Shown: positions 16,959-24,741 of the stretch, piece by piece
How the letters are laid out: every line of letters begins with the position of its first letter
How positions within the stretch are numbered: the stretch's first letter is position 1
Assembly: GCA_031549415.1 (NCBI GenBank)
Contig: JAVBPU010000029.1
Location: 17,361-81,360, forward strand
Source: Limiplasma sp031549415
GTDB taxonomy: Bacteria > Bacillota > Clostridia > Christensenellales > Aristaeellaceae
Direction: 5' to 3'
DNA length: 64,000 bases
Notes under the pieces: generated by a model
The model's input: only the letters and a program-made list of their open reading frames with translations
Databases searched by the model: none
What the model was told of the DNA's origin: nothing
Made by a program: the position numbers and the translations under genes

Positions 16959-18113
16959 ATGGAATCCTTTGCTTCGGTGAGCCCCGTGGAGATCCGCCTG
17001 CTGGACAAAACAGCCGGGGAAGCCTTTGTGCTGGAGCAGCTGCAGGGCAGCGCCCGCATGCTGCTGGTGCTGGTGCCCCGGTCTTTGTGCACAAAACTTT
17101 CCCTGACGGCTTTTTTTAGCGCCTTGCAGGGAGACGGCCACTGCGTGCATTTGGTCACCGACATTCCCTCCAACCCTACGGTGGACCGGCTGCAGGCCCT
17201 GCTGGCCCAGCTGCGGGAGAAGCAGTTTGAGCCGGACGGCATTTTGGCCATTGGCGGCGGAAGCTGCATAGACATGGCCAAGGGGGTCAGCGCCCTTTGG
17301 CATCTGCCTCTTTGCGATACCGCCTCTGCCAGCGCTGTGCGGGATGCCATCTCCGGGAAGAAATACGCTGCGGAGGGCCACCGCTTTCTGCCCATCTGGA
17401 CCATGCCCACCACCGCCGGTACCGGCAGCGAGGTTACCCACTGGGCTACCCTTTGGGATACGGACCAGCTGCAAAAGCTGTCCATCGACTGCCCGGCCCT
17501 GTACCCCCAGGCCGCGGTTTTGGTGCCCGAGTGGACCGCCACCATGCCGGACAACCTGACCCTTTCCACCGGGCTAGACGCGCTGTCCCATGCCATGGAG
17601 GCCTTTTGGGCCAAGGCCAGCAACCCCCAATCGAAATCCCTGGCCCTGGCAGCCATTGACCGGGTGCGGGTCTTTTTGCCCCTGGTCTTGGCCTCTCCCA
17701 TGGATGTGGCTCTGCGCCGGGAGATGTGCCTGGCCTCCTTGCTGGCGGGCTTGGCTTTTTCCACCACCCGCACCACCGCCTGCCACAGCATCAGCTATCC
17801 CCTGACGCTGCTGTACGCGCTGCCCCACGGCTATGCCGCCGCCGTTTCCTTGTCCGCCGTGATGAGGCGCAACGGGCAGGTTCTGCCGGAAATAGAGCAA
17901 ATTCAAGCGCTCTTTGCCGCCAACGGCGGTTTCGACCGCTGGCTCACGGAGGTATGCGAAGAGGTCCACCCCCTGCGCCTGTCGGCCTTTGGCATTGGGG
18001 AAGCGGCCTTGCCCTCCCTGGCGGAGATGGCCTTTACCACTGGCCGCATGGACAACAACCCCATTGTTTTCACCAAAGAGGAGTGCCTGGCCATCCTGCG
18101 GGAGTGCCTATAA
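16959..18113 (+). CDS. Iron-type alcohol dehydrogenase, predicted phosphonoacetaldehyde reductase
   Basis: A 384-residue group III (Fe-containing) alcohol dehydrogenase. The NAD(P) site shows 'GGGSCIDMAKG' at 99-109. The metal ligands are in place: D207 and H211 ('GLDALSHAME'), H276 ('ACHSIS') and H290 ('ALPHGYA'). Members next to pepM and ppd (PhpC-like) reduce phosphonoacetaldehyde to 2-hydroxyethylphosphonate. No aminotransferase or phosphonoacetaldehyde hydrolase is nearby, so the alcohol is the expected product. It begins 29 bp after pepM, with GAAGGAGGTGTCCC. It is the last gene of the operon. Confidence 0.9.
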   Translation: MESFASVSPVEIRLLDKTAGEAFVLEQLQGSARMLLVLVPRSLCTKLSLTAFFSALQGDGHCVHLVTDIPSNPTVDRLQALLAQLREKQFEPDGILAIGGGSCIDMAKGVSALWHLPLCDTASASAVRDAISGKKYAAEGHRFLPIWTMPTTAGTGSEVTHWATLWDTDQLQKLSIDCPALYPQAAVLVPEWTATMPDNLTLSTGLDALSHAMEAFWAKASNPQSKSLALAAIDRVRVFLPLVLASPMDVALRREMCLASLLAGLAFSTTRTTACHSISYPLTLLYALPHGYAAAVSLSAVMRRNGQVLPEIEQIQALFAANGGFDRWLTEVCEEVHPLRLSAFGIGEAALPSLAEMAFTTGRMDNNPIVFTKEECLAILRECL

Positions 18114-18144
18114 GACTGAATCGGTTCTTTGGCAGGCAAAAGCG

Positions 18145-18171
18145 GCAGGAATTTTCCCTTCCCTGTCGAAT
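18145..18171 (+). promoter_or_regulatory. Sigma-H-like promoter upstream of hpf
   Basis: GCAGGAATT (18145-18153), 11 bp, then GTCGAAT (18165-18171) is an exact match to the Bacillus sigma-H consensus RnAGGAwww-N11-12-RnnGAAT. B. subtilis hpf (yvyD) is also under sigma-H. It predicts a leader of about 130 nt containing a 7-bp hairpin (CATTGGA-ct-TCCAATG at 18243-18258). Confidence 0.6.
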
Positions 18172-18309
18172 TTATATACAACAAAACAAAACCGTCGCGT
18201 CAAACGGCGAGGTTCGCCCAGCGGCCGATTGGAGCGTGAGACCATTGGACTTCCAATGCAAACCTTCCACTGGCTTGTTTTTGATTAACTTGTGAAGGAG
18301 CGACTTTTG

Positions 18310-18852
18310 ATGAAAACTACCATTACCGCGAAAAACATGGACGTTTCTGCCGCCGTATCCGAGCGCATCATGAAAAAAACCAACAAGATGGAACGCTACT
18401 TGAACCAGAATACGGAAATGCAAGTGCGCCTGCGCAAGGAGAAAAACAACCGCCGGACCTGTGAAATCACGGTTCCCTTTGACGGCGTCCTTTTGCGGGC
18501 GGAATCCTCCACCGATGATAACCTATATGTGAGCATTGACCAGGCCCTGGCCAAGCTGGAACGCCAAATCCACAAGCACCGCACCAAACTGGAGAAGCGC
18601 CTGCGGGACGATGCCTTCAAAGCTCCGGAATATGAGTATGTGGAGGAGATGGACGAACCTGCCCAGGAAGCGCGTAAAATTGTTCGCAACAAGGTGTTCC
18701 CCGTGCGGCCCATGTCCGTGGACGATGCCATTTTGCAGATGGAGCTGCTGGGGCACGGCTTTTTCGTATTTGTCAATGCCGATACCGACCGTACCAACGT
18801 GCTGTATTTGCGCAAAGAAGGCGATTTGGGCCTTTTGGAGCCGGAGGTATAA
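18310..18852 (+). CDS. hpf: Ribosome hibernation promoting factor, long form
   Basis: A 180-residue long-form HPF. The N-terminal ~100 residues form the S30AE/YfiA fold that sits in the decoding centre ('VRLRKEKNNRRTCEITVPFD', 'DNLYVSIDQALAKLERQI'). The C-terminal domain ('ARKIVRNKVFPVRPMSVDDA' to the end) mediates dimerisation to 100S particles. The length equals the usual long form. ATG 18310 follows GAAGGAGCGACTTTTG. It has its own stationary-phase type promoter and is followed by a terminator, so it is a single-gene unit. Confidence 0.95.
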   Translation: MKTTITAKNMDVSAAVSERIMKKTNKMERYLNQNTEMQVRLRKEKNNRRTCEITVPFDGVLLRAESSTDDNLYVSIDQALAKLERQIHKHRTKLEKRLRDDAFKAPEYEYVEEMDEPAQEARKIVRNKVFPVRPMSVDDAILQMELLGHGFFVFVNADTDRTNVLYLRKEGDLGLLEPEV

Positions 18853-18871
18853 GGCCGCTGGCCATAGGAGG

Positions 18872-18950
18872 ACGGCACGGGGGCTCCGCCCCTGCGCCCC
18901 CGCCAGGGCAGCGCCCTGGACCCCTTTTGTCACCGCGCTTCGCGCGTTGC
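18872..18950. repeat. REP-like double-palindrome element, copy 1
   Basis: Palindromes GGGG-ctccg-CCCC (18880-18892) and CCAGGGC-agc-GCCCTGG (18903-18919), then ACCCC and a CGCG-cttcg-CGCG stem near 18934-18946. The same layout recurs at 22667-22710 and 59466-59511. It is noncoding and intergenic. Confidence 0.6.
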
Positions 18951-18982
18951 CAGAAAATCAAAAACAGGATTGACAAGCCCAG

Positions 18983-19010
18983 GGGAGCGCCGCGTGCGGC
19001 GTTCCCTTTC
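18983..19010 (+). terminator. Predicted terminator of hpf
   Basis: An 11-bp GC-rich stem (18983-18993 with 18996-19006, one G-T pair) is followed by TTTCTC and a T-rich tract, 130 bp past the hpf stop. Confidence 0.55.
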
Positions 19011-19091
19011 TCATGAAATTCTCATGGTTTTTTTACCGTTTCTTTACCGGTTTTTGGGCATACCCTGCTTTTTCACGGGCAAGGAATGTGC

Positions 19092-19097
19092 TATCAT
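19092..19097 (+). promoter_or_regulatory. Possible -10 of the duplicated membrane protein gene
   Basis: TATCAT lies 51 bp before ATG 19149, with TTTTCA about 16 bp upstream. The -35 is weak, so this is tentative. Confidence 0.35.
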
Positions 19098-19148
19098 ACC
19101 TTCATGCAGAGCGGTTCCCCGCAGTAACGTTCATGAGGAGGTTTTTTC

Positions 19149-19508
19149 ATGGAAGAGCAGAACAATCCCTTGGGGCCGGAGGGAAGCTATTTTGAGGCCA
19201 AAGCCAAGCGCGAGCAGGACAGCTATAACAAAAAAATGGCAGGAGTCTATCCCCTGTTCATCACCGGCCTTTATTTGGTCCTGGGCTTCTGTTTTGACCT
19301 GTGGCATCCGGGCTGGCTGCTATTCCTCACCATTCCCCTATTTTATATGCACCCCAAAACCACCTTGCAGAAGATTGGCAATCCGGTGACCATCACTCTC
19401 ATCTACCTGATCCTGGGCTGCTTCTTCAACCTGTGGCATCCGGGCTGGCTGGTATTTTTGGCCATCCCCGCCGCCGCCATCGTCGATAAGATGGACGGGG
19501 AAAACTAG
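19149..19508 (+). CDS. Small membrane protein with two near-identical hairpin repeats
   Basis: A 119-residue protein. A charged N-terminus (30 residues) precedes two copies of one unit: 'LVLGFCFDLWHPGWLLFLTI' (residues 43-62) and 'LILGCFFNLWHPGWLVFLAI' (87-106). Each unit is a helix, a 'LWHPGW' turn and a second helix, so the protein likely spans the membrane four times or as two re-entrant hairpins. The start has GAGGAGG. I do not recognise a named function; similar LWHPGW proteins occur in Firmicutes as uncharacterised membrane proteins. It is monocistronic and convergent with the epimerase gene. Confidence 0.7.
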   Translation: MEEQNNPLGPEGSYFEAKAKREQDSYNKKMAGVYPLFITGLYLVLGFCFDLWHPGWLLFLTIPLFYMHPKTTLQKIGNPVTITLIYLILGCFFNLWHPGWLVFLAIPAAAIVDKMDGEN

Positions 19509-19548
19509 GGCAACTCCGAAAACGTGGCAACAGCGCCACTTTCGGGAA

Positions 19549-19619
19549 CAGCCGGGCGCACGCGTTCCCCCCGCATGCGCCCGGCTGCCGCCGCTGACAA
19601 ACCGCAATTTGTCAGCGGC
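19549..19619. terminator. Paired hairpins between convergent genes
   Basis: CAGCCGGGCGCA/TGCGCCCGGCTG (19549-19560 with 19576-19587) and GCCGCTGACAAA-ccgcaa-TTTGTCAGCGGC (19590-19601 with 19608-19619). The second is followed by CTGTTTTA. They lie between genes converging from both sides and can end both transcripts. Confidence 0.7.
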
Positions 19620-19624
19620 CTGTT

Positions 19625-20647
19625 TTATTCCATGTCAAAATGCGGCCAGGTGCTCTGGGACGCTTCATATTTTTCAATCAGCGCATCGCACCAGGCGTCG
19701 AAGGCCGGGTCCGGCCGCTGGCACTCCCCATGGCTGTAAATATACTCCACGGTTTCCCGCACCCCTTGGTCAAAGCGGATGGTGGCGCAAAACTCCGGCA
19801 CCACCCGTTTGATCTTGGTGTTGTCAAACACGGCGGTGTTGCTTTTGTCCCCCAGCAAGGAGCCGTAGTAAGAGGGGCACAGGGCGGCAAGGGTGTCGCT
19901 GGCGATGTGCACCAACTGAGCCTCTACGTCCAGGGCCTTGCCCACGGCCCTGTACACCTGGTTCCAGGTTAGGGTTTCGTCCCCTGTGATGTGGTAATTC
20001 TCGCCAATGGCATGAGGGTTTCCCATCAGCCCGCAAAACGCCACGGCAAAATCCCGGGCGTGGGTCAGCGTCCACAGGGTCAGCCCGTCTCCGGGCACAA
20101 TCACTTTTTTGCCCCGGCGGATGCGGTCCACCACCGCAAAGCTTCCGTTTTCGCCATGCAGGGCCAGGGGTACATTCTTGTCATAGGTGTGGCTAGGTCG
20201 CACAATGGTGATCGGGAACCCCGTTTTGCGGTAGCTTTCCACCAGCAGGTCCTCGCAGGCGATCTTGTTGCGGCTGTAGGTCCAGAAGGGGTTTGCCAGC
20301 GGCGTGCTTTCCGTGACCGTGTGGAAAGAAAGCGGCTTCTGATACGCCGATGCAGAGCTGATAAACAGATACTGGTCCGTTTTCCCCTGAAACAGGTCCA
20401 TGTCCCGCTGCACCTGTTCCGGGGTATAGGCGATAAAATCCGCCACCACGTCAAAGCACATGCCGTCCAGCTTGGTGCGCACATCCTCTACATTGCCGAT
20501 GTCCGCCTGGATGACTCTGGCCCCGGCGGGCACTTTGTCGCTATGGTTTCCCCGGTTTAGCAAGTACAGCTCCCAGCCCTGTTCCACGCAACGCTTGGAA
20601 ATTGAGGTGCTGATGGTGCCCGTGCCGCCAATAAACAATGCCTTCAT
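19625..20647 (-). CDS. NAD-dependent epimerase/dehydratase family protein (extended SDR)
   Basis: A 340-residue Rossmann-fold enzyme. The nucleotide site is 'FIGGTGTISTSISKRC' (GGxGxIS variant). The active-site triad appears as Ser ('FISSASAYQ') and 'YSRNKIACE' (Y-x3-K). The central 'IVRPSHTYD' fits the sugar-nucleotide epimerase family. The substrate is unknown. The GGTGTIS variant and length resemble the UDP-glucose epimerase-like/isoflavone reductase-like proteins that are often stand-alone in Clostridia. It is divergent from the polyphosphate phosphotransferase gene and monocistronic. Confidence 0.85.
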   Translation of the reverse strand: MKALFIGGTGTISTSISKRCVEQGWELYLLNRGNHSDKVPAGARVIQADIGNVEDVRTKLDGMCFDVVADFIAYTPEQVQRDMDLFQGKTDQYLFISSASAYQKPLSFHTVTESTPLANPFWTYSRNKIACEDLLVESYRKTGFPITIVRPSHTYDKNVPLALHGENGSFAVVDRIRRGKKVIVPGDGLTLWTLTHARDFAVAFCGLMGNPHAIGENYHITGDETLTWNQVYRAVGKALDVEAQLVHIASDTLAALCPSYYGSLLGDKSNTAVFDNTKIKRVVPEFCATIRFDQGVRETVEYIYSHGECQRPDPAFDAWCDALIEKYEASQSTWPHFDME

Positions 20648-20801
20648 CTGTTTTTCTCCTTTTCCATCACATCCCGTTCATCATACCATATCCGTCCCAC
20701 ACCCACAAGACACCTCCCGCAAAATCCCCTGTCGAAGCAGGAACCAGCTGTCTCTAGCTGGAATGATAACAAACACAAGCTCAAGCAGGGAGGAACGAAA
20801 G

Positions 20802-22613
20802 ATGAACAAGCCTTCAAAACCCCCGGCCAACCCGGCCGATCCCATTTTGCTTCAGGAAGCCGCGCAGGATGCGCCTGCCGCCCCTGCCGCTAAAAAAGCG
20901 GCAACGGCCCGCAAGCCCGCTCCTGCCGCCAAAAAAGCAGGTGCACGCCCCGTGGGCAGGCCCGCCACGGCAAAAGCCGCCGGAACCGCCCCCGCCAAGC
21001 CCGCTACGGCCCGCAAGCCCAAGGCCGCTGCTAGGCCCAAGGCTCCCGCCAGACCTAAGGTACCCTCCAAGCCTAAGGTACCCTCCAGGCCGTTGCCGGA
21101 TGTGGCAACGGTTGCGTCTCCCCCGGCTTCGGCGAAGCCCTCCCTGCCCAATCCGCCCACGTCGGAGGCCTCCGTGGATTTTGAAGAGCTGCAAGGCCGC
21201 ATGCTGGCCATGCAGCAAGTGCTTCGTGCCCAGGGCATCCCTGTAGTGATCGTTTTTGAGGGTTGGGACGCTTCCGGCAAGGGCACCATGCTGGGCGAGC
21301 TGCTGGAAGGCCTGGACCCCCGTGGCTATCAAGTGCATGTGATGGACCCGCCCACTGGGGACGAGAAGCGCTATCCGCCCTTCCGCCGGTACTGGATGGG
21401 CATGCCCGCCCAGGGGAACCTCTCCCTGTTTGTGGGCAGCTGGTACCAGGAGGTCAGCGCCGCCTGCCTGAGGGACAAGAATGCCCGCAAGCAGCTCCCC
21501 CAGCGATTTGCGCAGATCATTCAAATGGAAAGCCAATTGGTCTGCAATGGCACGCTGCTGATTAAGTTTTTCTTAAACGTGTCCAAGAAGGAACAAAAAG
21601 CGCGGCTGAAAGAGCTGGAAAGCAAGAAGAGCACCCGCTGGCGCGCCACCAAGGAGGCCTGGGAGCAAAACGAGCATTATGACGACATGATGCATCTGTA
21701 CGATGCCATGATCGCCCAAACGGATTTCCAGGGCGCTTTGTGGCATGTGTTGCGTAGCGAGGACAAGCGTGCCTGTAAAAAGCAGATGTATGACATTGTG
21801 CTGGGCGCTTTTGAAAGCGCCATTGCCTCCAGCAAGGCTGGAGACCGTTCCTGGGACCTGCCAGCGCTGCCCCATGTGAAGCCCATGGCCACGGAACCCA
21901 TGAGCGCCCTGGACACGGTGAAGCCGTACCAGCCCGTGACGGGGGATTACAAGCAGGCCATGGACCAGGCGCAAAAGCGCCTGCGTCGGCTGCACAGCGA
22001 GCTGTACCGCCGGCGGATTCCCCTCATCGTAGGCTTTGAAGGCTGGGACGCGGCAGGCAAGGGGGGCGCCATCCGCCGCCTCACCAGCGCGCTGGACGCC
22101 CGCGGGTTTATGGTGTGCCCCACCTCCGCCCCCACCCCGGAAGAAAAAAGCCACCATCATTTGTGGCGTTTTTGGAACCAAATTGCCAAGGATGGGCATA
22201 TTGCCATTTTTGACCGGACCTGGTACGGCCGGGTGATGGTGGAACGGGTGGAAGGTTTCTGCACCCAGGCCCAATGGCAGCGGGCCTACGAGGAGATCAA
22301 CCAGTTTGAGCAGGAGCTGGCCCAGCACGGGGCCATTGTGCGCAAATTCTGGCTGCAAATCGACAGGGATGTGCAGCTGGCCCGCTTTAAGGACCGCCAA
22401 AAAGACCCTGAAAAGCAATGGAAAATCACCGACGAGGATTGGCGCAACCGCGAAAAATGGCCTCAATACGAGGCCGCCGTCAATGAAATGCTACAGCGCA
22501 CCCACACCCAGCACGCGCCCTGGACCGTGGTCGAAGCGGACAACAAGCAATACGCGCGCCTCAAGGTACTCCACACCCTCATCGAAGCCATTGAGGAGCG
22601 GCTGAAAAAGTAA
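20802..22613 (+). CDS. Double-PPK2 polyphosphate phosphotransferase with histone-like N-terminal tail
   Basis: A 603-residue protein. Residues 1-128 are a low-complexity Ala/Pro/Lys/Arg tail with 'AAKKAATARKPAPAAKKAG' and 'KVPSKPKVPSRP' repeats, like histone H1 tails. Two PPK2 domains follow, each with a P-loop: 'FEGWDASGKGTMLGEL' and 'FEGWDAAGKGGAIRRL'. Two-domain PPK2 proteins are polyphosphate:AMP phosphotransferases, which make ADP from AMP and polyphosphate. A polyphosphate kinase Ppk1 is encoded at 57052-59178, so synthesis and use of polyphosphate are both present. Start ATG 20802 follows GGGAGGAACGAAAG. The tail is not needed for catalysis and may bind DNA, RNA or polyphosphate itself (inference). 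Confidence 0.9.
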   Translation: MNKPSKPPANPADPILLQEAAQDAPAAPAAKKAATARKPAPAAKKAGARPVGRPATAKAAGTAPAKPATARKPKAAARPKAPARPKVPSKPKVPSRPLPDVATVASPPASAKPSLPNPPTSEASVDFEELQGRMLAMQQVLRAQGIPVVIVFEGWDASGKGTMLGELLEGLDPRGYQVHVMDPPTGDEKRYPPFRRYWMGMPAQGNLSLFVGSWYQEVSAACLRDKNARKQLPQRFAQIIQMESQLVCNGTLLIKFFLNVSKKEQKARLKELESKKSTRWRATKEAWEQNEHYDDMMHLYDAMIAQTDFQGALWHVLRSEDKRACKKQMYDIVLGAFESAIASSKAGDRSWDLPALPHVKPMATEPMSALDTVKPYQPVTGDYKQAMDQAQKRLRRLHSELYRRRIPLIVGFEGWDAAGKGGAIRRLTSALDARGFMVCPTSAPTPEEKSHHHLWRFWNQIAKDGHIAIFDRTWYGRVMVERVEGFCTQAQWQRAYEEINQFEQELAQHGAIVRKFWLQIDRDVQLARFKDRQKDPEKQWKITDEDWRNREKWPQYEAAVNEMLQRTHTQHAPWTVVEADNKQYARLKVLHTLIEAIEERLKK

Positions 22614-22666
22614 CGGAATCCCCACATGGGGGGGGTAGGCCCGCGCGGGAGGGGATTCCGCCCACG

Positions 22667-22706
22667 CAGGGGTTTCACCCCTGCACCCCATCAGGGCTTC
22701 GCCCTG
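22667..22706. repeat. REP-like double-palindrome element, copy 2
   Basis: CAGGGG-tttca-CCCCTG and CAGGG-cttcg-CCCTG followed by AACCC, the same unit as at 18872 and 59466. It lies just after the PPK2 gene. Confidence 0.6.
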
Positions 22707-22715
22707 AACCCGCCT

Positions 22716-22744
22716 TTGCAATGCCCATGAAATGGGCATTGCAA
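22716..22744. terminator. Perfect 13-bp hairpin between convergent genes
   Basis: TTGCAATGCCCAT-gaa-ATGGGCATTGCAA, followed by TCAAGGGATTTTT and a second hairpin AAGGGC-att-GCCCTT. It lies between the plus-strand PPK2 gene and minus-strand DUF1653 gene. Confidence 0.65.
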
Positions 22745-22795
22745 TCAAGGGATTTTTAAGGGCATTGCCCTTAAACCGCCGGAGGCCGTCCCCCG

Positions 22796-23029
22796 CTACT
22801 CCTCCGCCCTTTCCCAGGCAAAGCGCGGCGTCGTTTTCCCGTCCCGGGTCACCCTCTCGTTCCACATGCTGGCTGGGCGCACCCAAAAACCCCTCTCCCC
22901 GTACAGCGCCTGGTAGACCACCATGGGCTCCAGGGTCTCCGAGTGCCGGGCCACAAACAGCAAGCGGTATAAATTCCCCTTAAAATGCCGGTAAATGCCC
23001 GGCTTTAATTCTTCTGGGCCTTGGCTCAT
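22796..23029 (-). CDS. DUF1653 family protein
   Basis: A 77-residue protein matching DUF1653: 'KPGIYRHFKGNLYRLLFVAR' then 'TLEPMVVYQALYGERGFWVR' and 'MWNERV'. The family is a small beta-rich fold without known function. The start overlaps the stop of the ABC-F gene by 4 bp (ATGA), with GGAGGCAGGC upstream, so the two are cotranslated. Confidence 0.88.
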   Translation of the reverse strand: MSQGPEELKPGIYRHFKGNLYRLLFVARHSETLEPMVVYQALYGERGFWVRPASMWNERVTRDGKTTPRFAWERAEE

Positions 23030-24633
23030 GCCTGCCTCCGCTCCCTTTTCCAGGCCAGGAAGTCCTCAAAGGACCCTTCATGGTCCAGGCAGCCTTCCCC
23101 GCCCACCGGAAGTTCCATGATGCGGTTGGCAATTTCATCAATGAACTGATGGTCCGTGGAGGCAAAGAACAGATTGCCCGGGTACGCCGCCAATCCATTG
23201 GACAGCGCCGTGATGCTTTCCAGGTCCAAATGGTCCGTAGGCTGGTCCAGGATCAGGGCGTTGGCCTTGCTCATCATCAGCCGGGAGAGCATGCAGCGCA
23301 CCTTCTCCCCGCCGGACAGCACCTTGGCGGGCTTGTATACATCGTCCCCGGAAAAGAGCATGCGGCCCAAAAAGCCCCGCAGGTAGGTTTCCGTGGTGTC
23401 AAAGGAATACTGGCGAAGCCACTCAATCAGCGTTCCGTCAAATTCTTCAAAAAAGCGGCTGTTGTCCTTGGGAAAATAGCTTTGGCTGATGGTCACGCCC
23501 CATTTGAAGCTACCTTCATCCGGGTTGGTCTCCCCCACCAAAATGCGGAACAGGGCCGTGGCCCCCGCTTCGTTTTCCCCCACAAAGGCGATCTTGTCCC
23601 CTTTGCGCACGGTAAAGCTTACGTTATTCAGCACCTTTACGCCGTCCACCGTCTTGCTGAGGCCCTCCACGGACAGGATGTCCTTGCCCGCTTCCCGCTC
23701 CGGCTCAAAGCCCACAAAGGGATATTTGCGGCTGGAGGCGGGCATCTGCTCGATCTGGATGCTGTCCAGAATCTTTTTGCGGCTGGTGGCCTGCTTGCTT
23801 TTGGATTTGTTGGCGGAGAAACGGCGGATAAACTCCTGCAAATCCTTGATTTTTTCTTCCCGCTTCTTGTTTTGGTTACGAAGGAGCTGCTGCATCAAGG
23901 TGCTGCTTTCATACCAAAAATCATAGTTGCCCGCGTACATCTTGCAGGTTTCATGGTCCACGTCCACAATGTCCGTGCACACCGCGTTCAAAAAATGTCG
24001 GTCATGGCTTACCACGATGACGATGGCATCGCTTTCCACCAAAAACTCTTCCAGCCATTCGGTGCTCTCCACGTCCAGGCCATTGGTGGGTTCATCCAGC
24101 AGAATGATGGAGGGGTGTCCAAACAGCGCTTGGGCCAGCAGCACCTTCACCTTCTGCTTGCCGTCCAGGGACCCCATCAAATGATCGTGCAGTTCAGAGG
24201 GAATGTTGATGCCGTTTAGCAGCTGCGCGGCTTCTGTCTCCGCGTCCCAGCCGTTCATCTCGGCGAACTCGCCTTCCAACTCCGCCGCTCGCTCGCCGTC
24301 CGCATCGGAAAAGTCCTCCTTGGCGTAAAGGGCATCCTTCTCCTTCATGATGGCGTACAGCTTTTGGTTGCCCATGATCACGGTGTCCATCACGGTATGC
24401 CCGTCATATTGGAAATGGTCCTGTTTCAGCACGGACATGCGGTCGGTTTTTTGCATGGAAACAGAGCCGGTGGTGGGCTGCAGCTCCCCGGAAATAATGC
24501 GAAGCAGGGTGCTCTTGCCCGCGCCGTTGGCTCCGATGATCCCATAGCAATGGTCCGGCTGAAACAGCAAATCCACATGCTTGTACAGCAAATCCCCCGC
24601 AAATTGCAAACTGACATCCGTAACTGTTAACAT
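23026..24633 (-). CDS. ABC-F family ATPase with one canonical and one degenerate ATP site
   Basis: A 535-residue ABC-F protein (two ATPase domains, no membrane part), nearest to the YkpA/YbiT branch; family members act on ribosomes. Domain 1 has an intact Walker A (GANGAGKST, 34-42) and Walker B with catalytic Glu (LLDEPTNGLD, 178-187) but a changed signature (LDGKQK near 156-161). Domain 2 keeps a good signature (LSGGEK, 439-444), but its Walker A reads GENEAGATA (352-360) without the Lys, and its Walker B reads LILDQPTDHLD (460-470), with Gln for the catalytic Glu. Because each site pairs one Walker A with the other domain's signature, the losses fall on the same site. Promoter TTGACA (24690-24695) lies upstream. 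Confidence 0.92.
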   Translation of the reverse strand: MLTVTDVSLQFAGDLLYKHVDLLFQPDHCYGIIGANGAGKSTLLRIISGELQPTTGSVSMQKTDRMSVLKQDHFQYDGHTVMDTVIMGNQKLYAIMKEKDALYAKEDFSDADGERAAELEGEFAEMNGWDAETEAAQLLNGINIPSELHDHLMGSLDGKQKVKVLLAQALFGHPSIILLDEPTNGLDVESTEWLEEFLVESDAIVIVVSHDRHFLNAVCTDIVDVDHETCKMYAGNYDFWYESSTLMQQLLRNQNKKREEKIKDLQEFIRRFSANKSKSKQATSRKKILDSIQIEQMPASSRKYPFVGFEPEREAGKDILSVEGLSKTVDGVKVLNNVSFTVRKGDKIAFVGENEAGATALFRILVGETNPDEGSFKWGVTISQSYFPKDNSRFFEEFDGTLIEWLRQYSFDTTETYLRGFLGRMLFSGDDVYKPAKVLSGGEKVRCMLSRLMMSKANALILDQPTDHLDLESITALSNGLAAYPGNLFFASTDHQFIDEIANRIMELPVGGEGCLDHEGSFEDFLAWKRERRQA

Positions 24634-24666
24634 GGTCTACCCCTTCATCAGCGTATTTTCCCATGA

Positions 24667-24695
24667 AGGGTACCATTTTCCCTGCTATTTGTCAA
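24667..24695 (-). promoter_or_regulatory. Predicted promoter of the ABC-F gene
   Basis: On the minus strand TTGACA (24690-24695), 17 bp, then TACCCT (24667-24672), about 35 bp before the start codon. The -10 is weak. Confidence 0.45.
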
Positions 24696-24704
24696 AACAA
24701 ATCA

Positions 24705-24741
24705 GCCCGCAGGCTTACCCCACGGGCTTCCGCCTGCGGGC
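24705..24741 (-). terminator. Hairpin ending the rpe operon
   Basis: GCCCGCAGGC (24705-24714) pairs with GCCTGCGGGC (24732-24741). Read on the minus strand it is followed by TGATTTGTTTTG. It overlaps the last codons of the 50-residue gene. Confidence 0.6.

Noticed and set aside
18180..18300. tRNA-like GGTTCGCCC segment in the hpf leader
   Set aside because: No cloverleaf can be folded around it and there is no acceptor stem.
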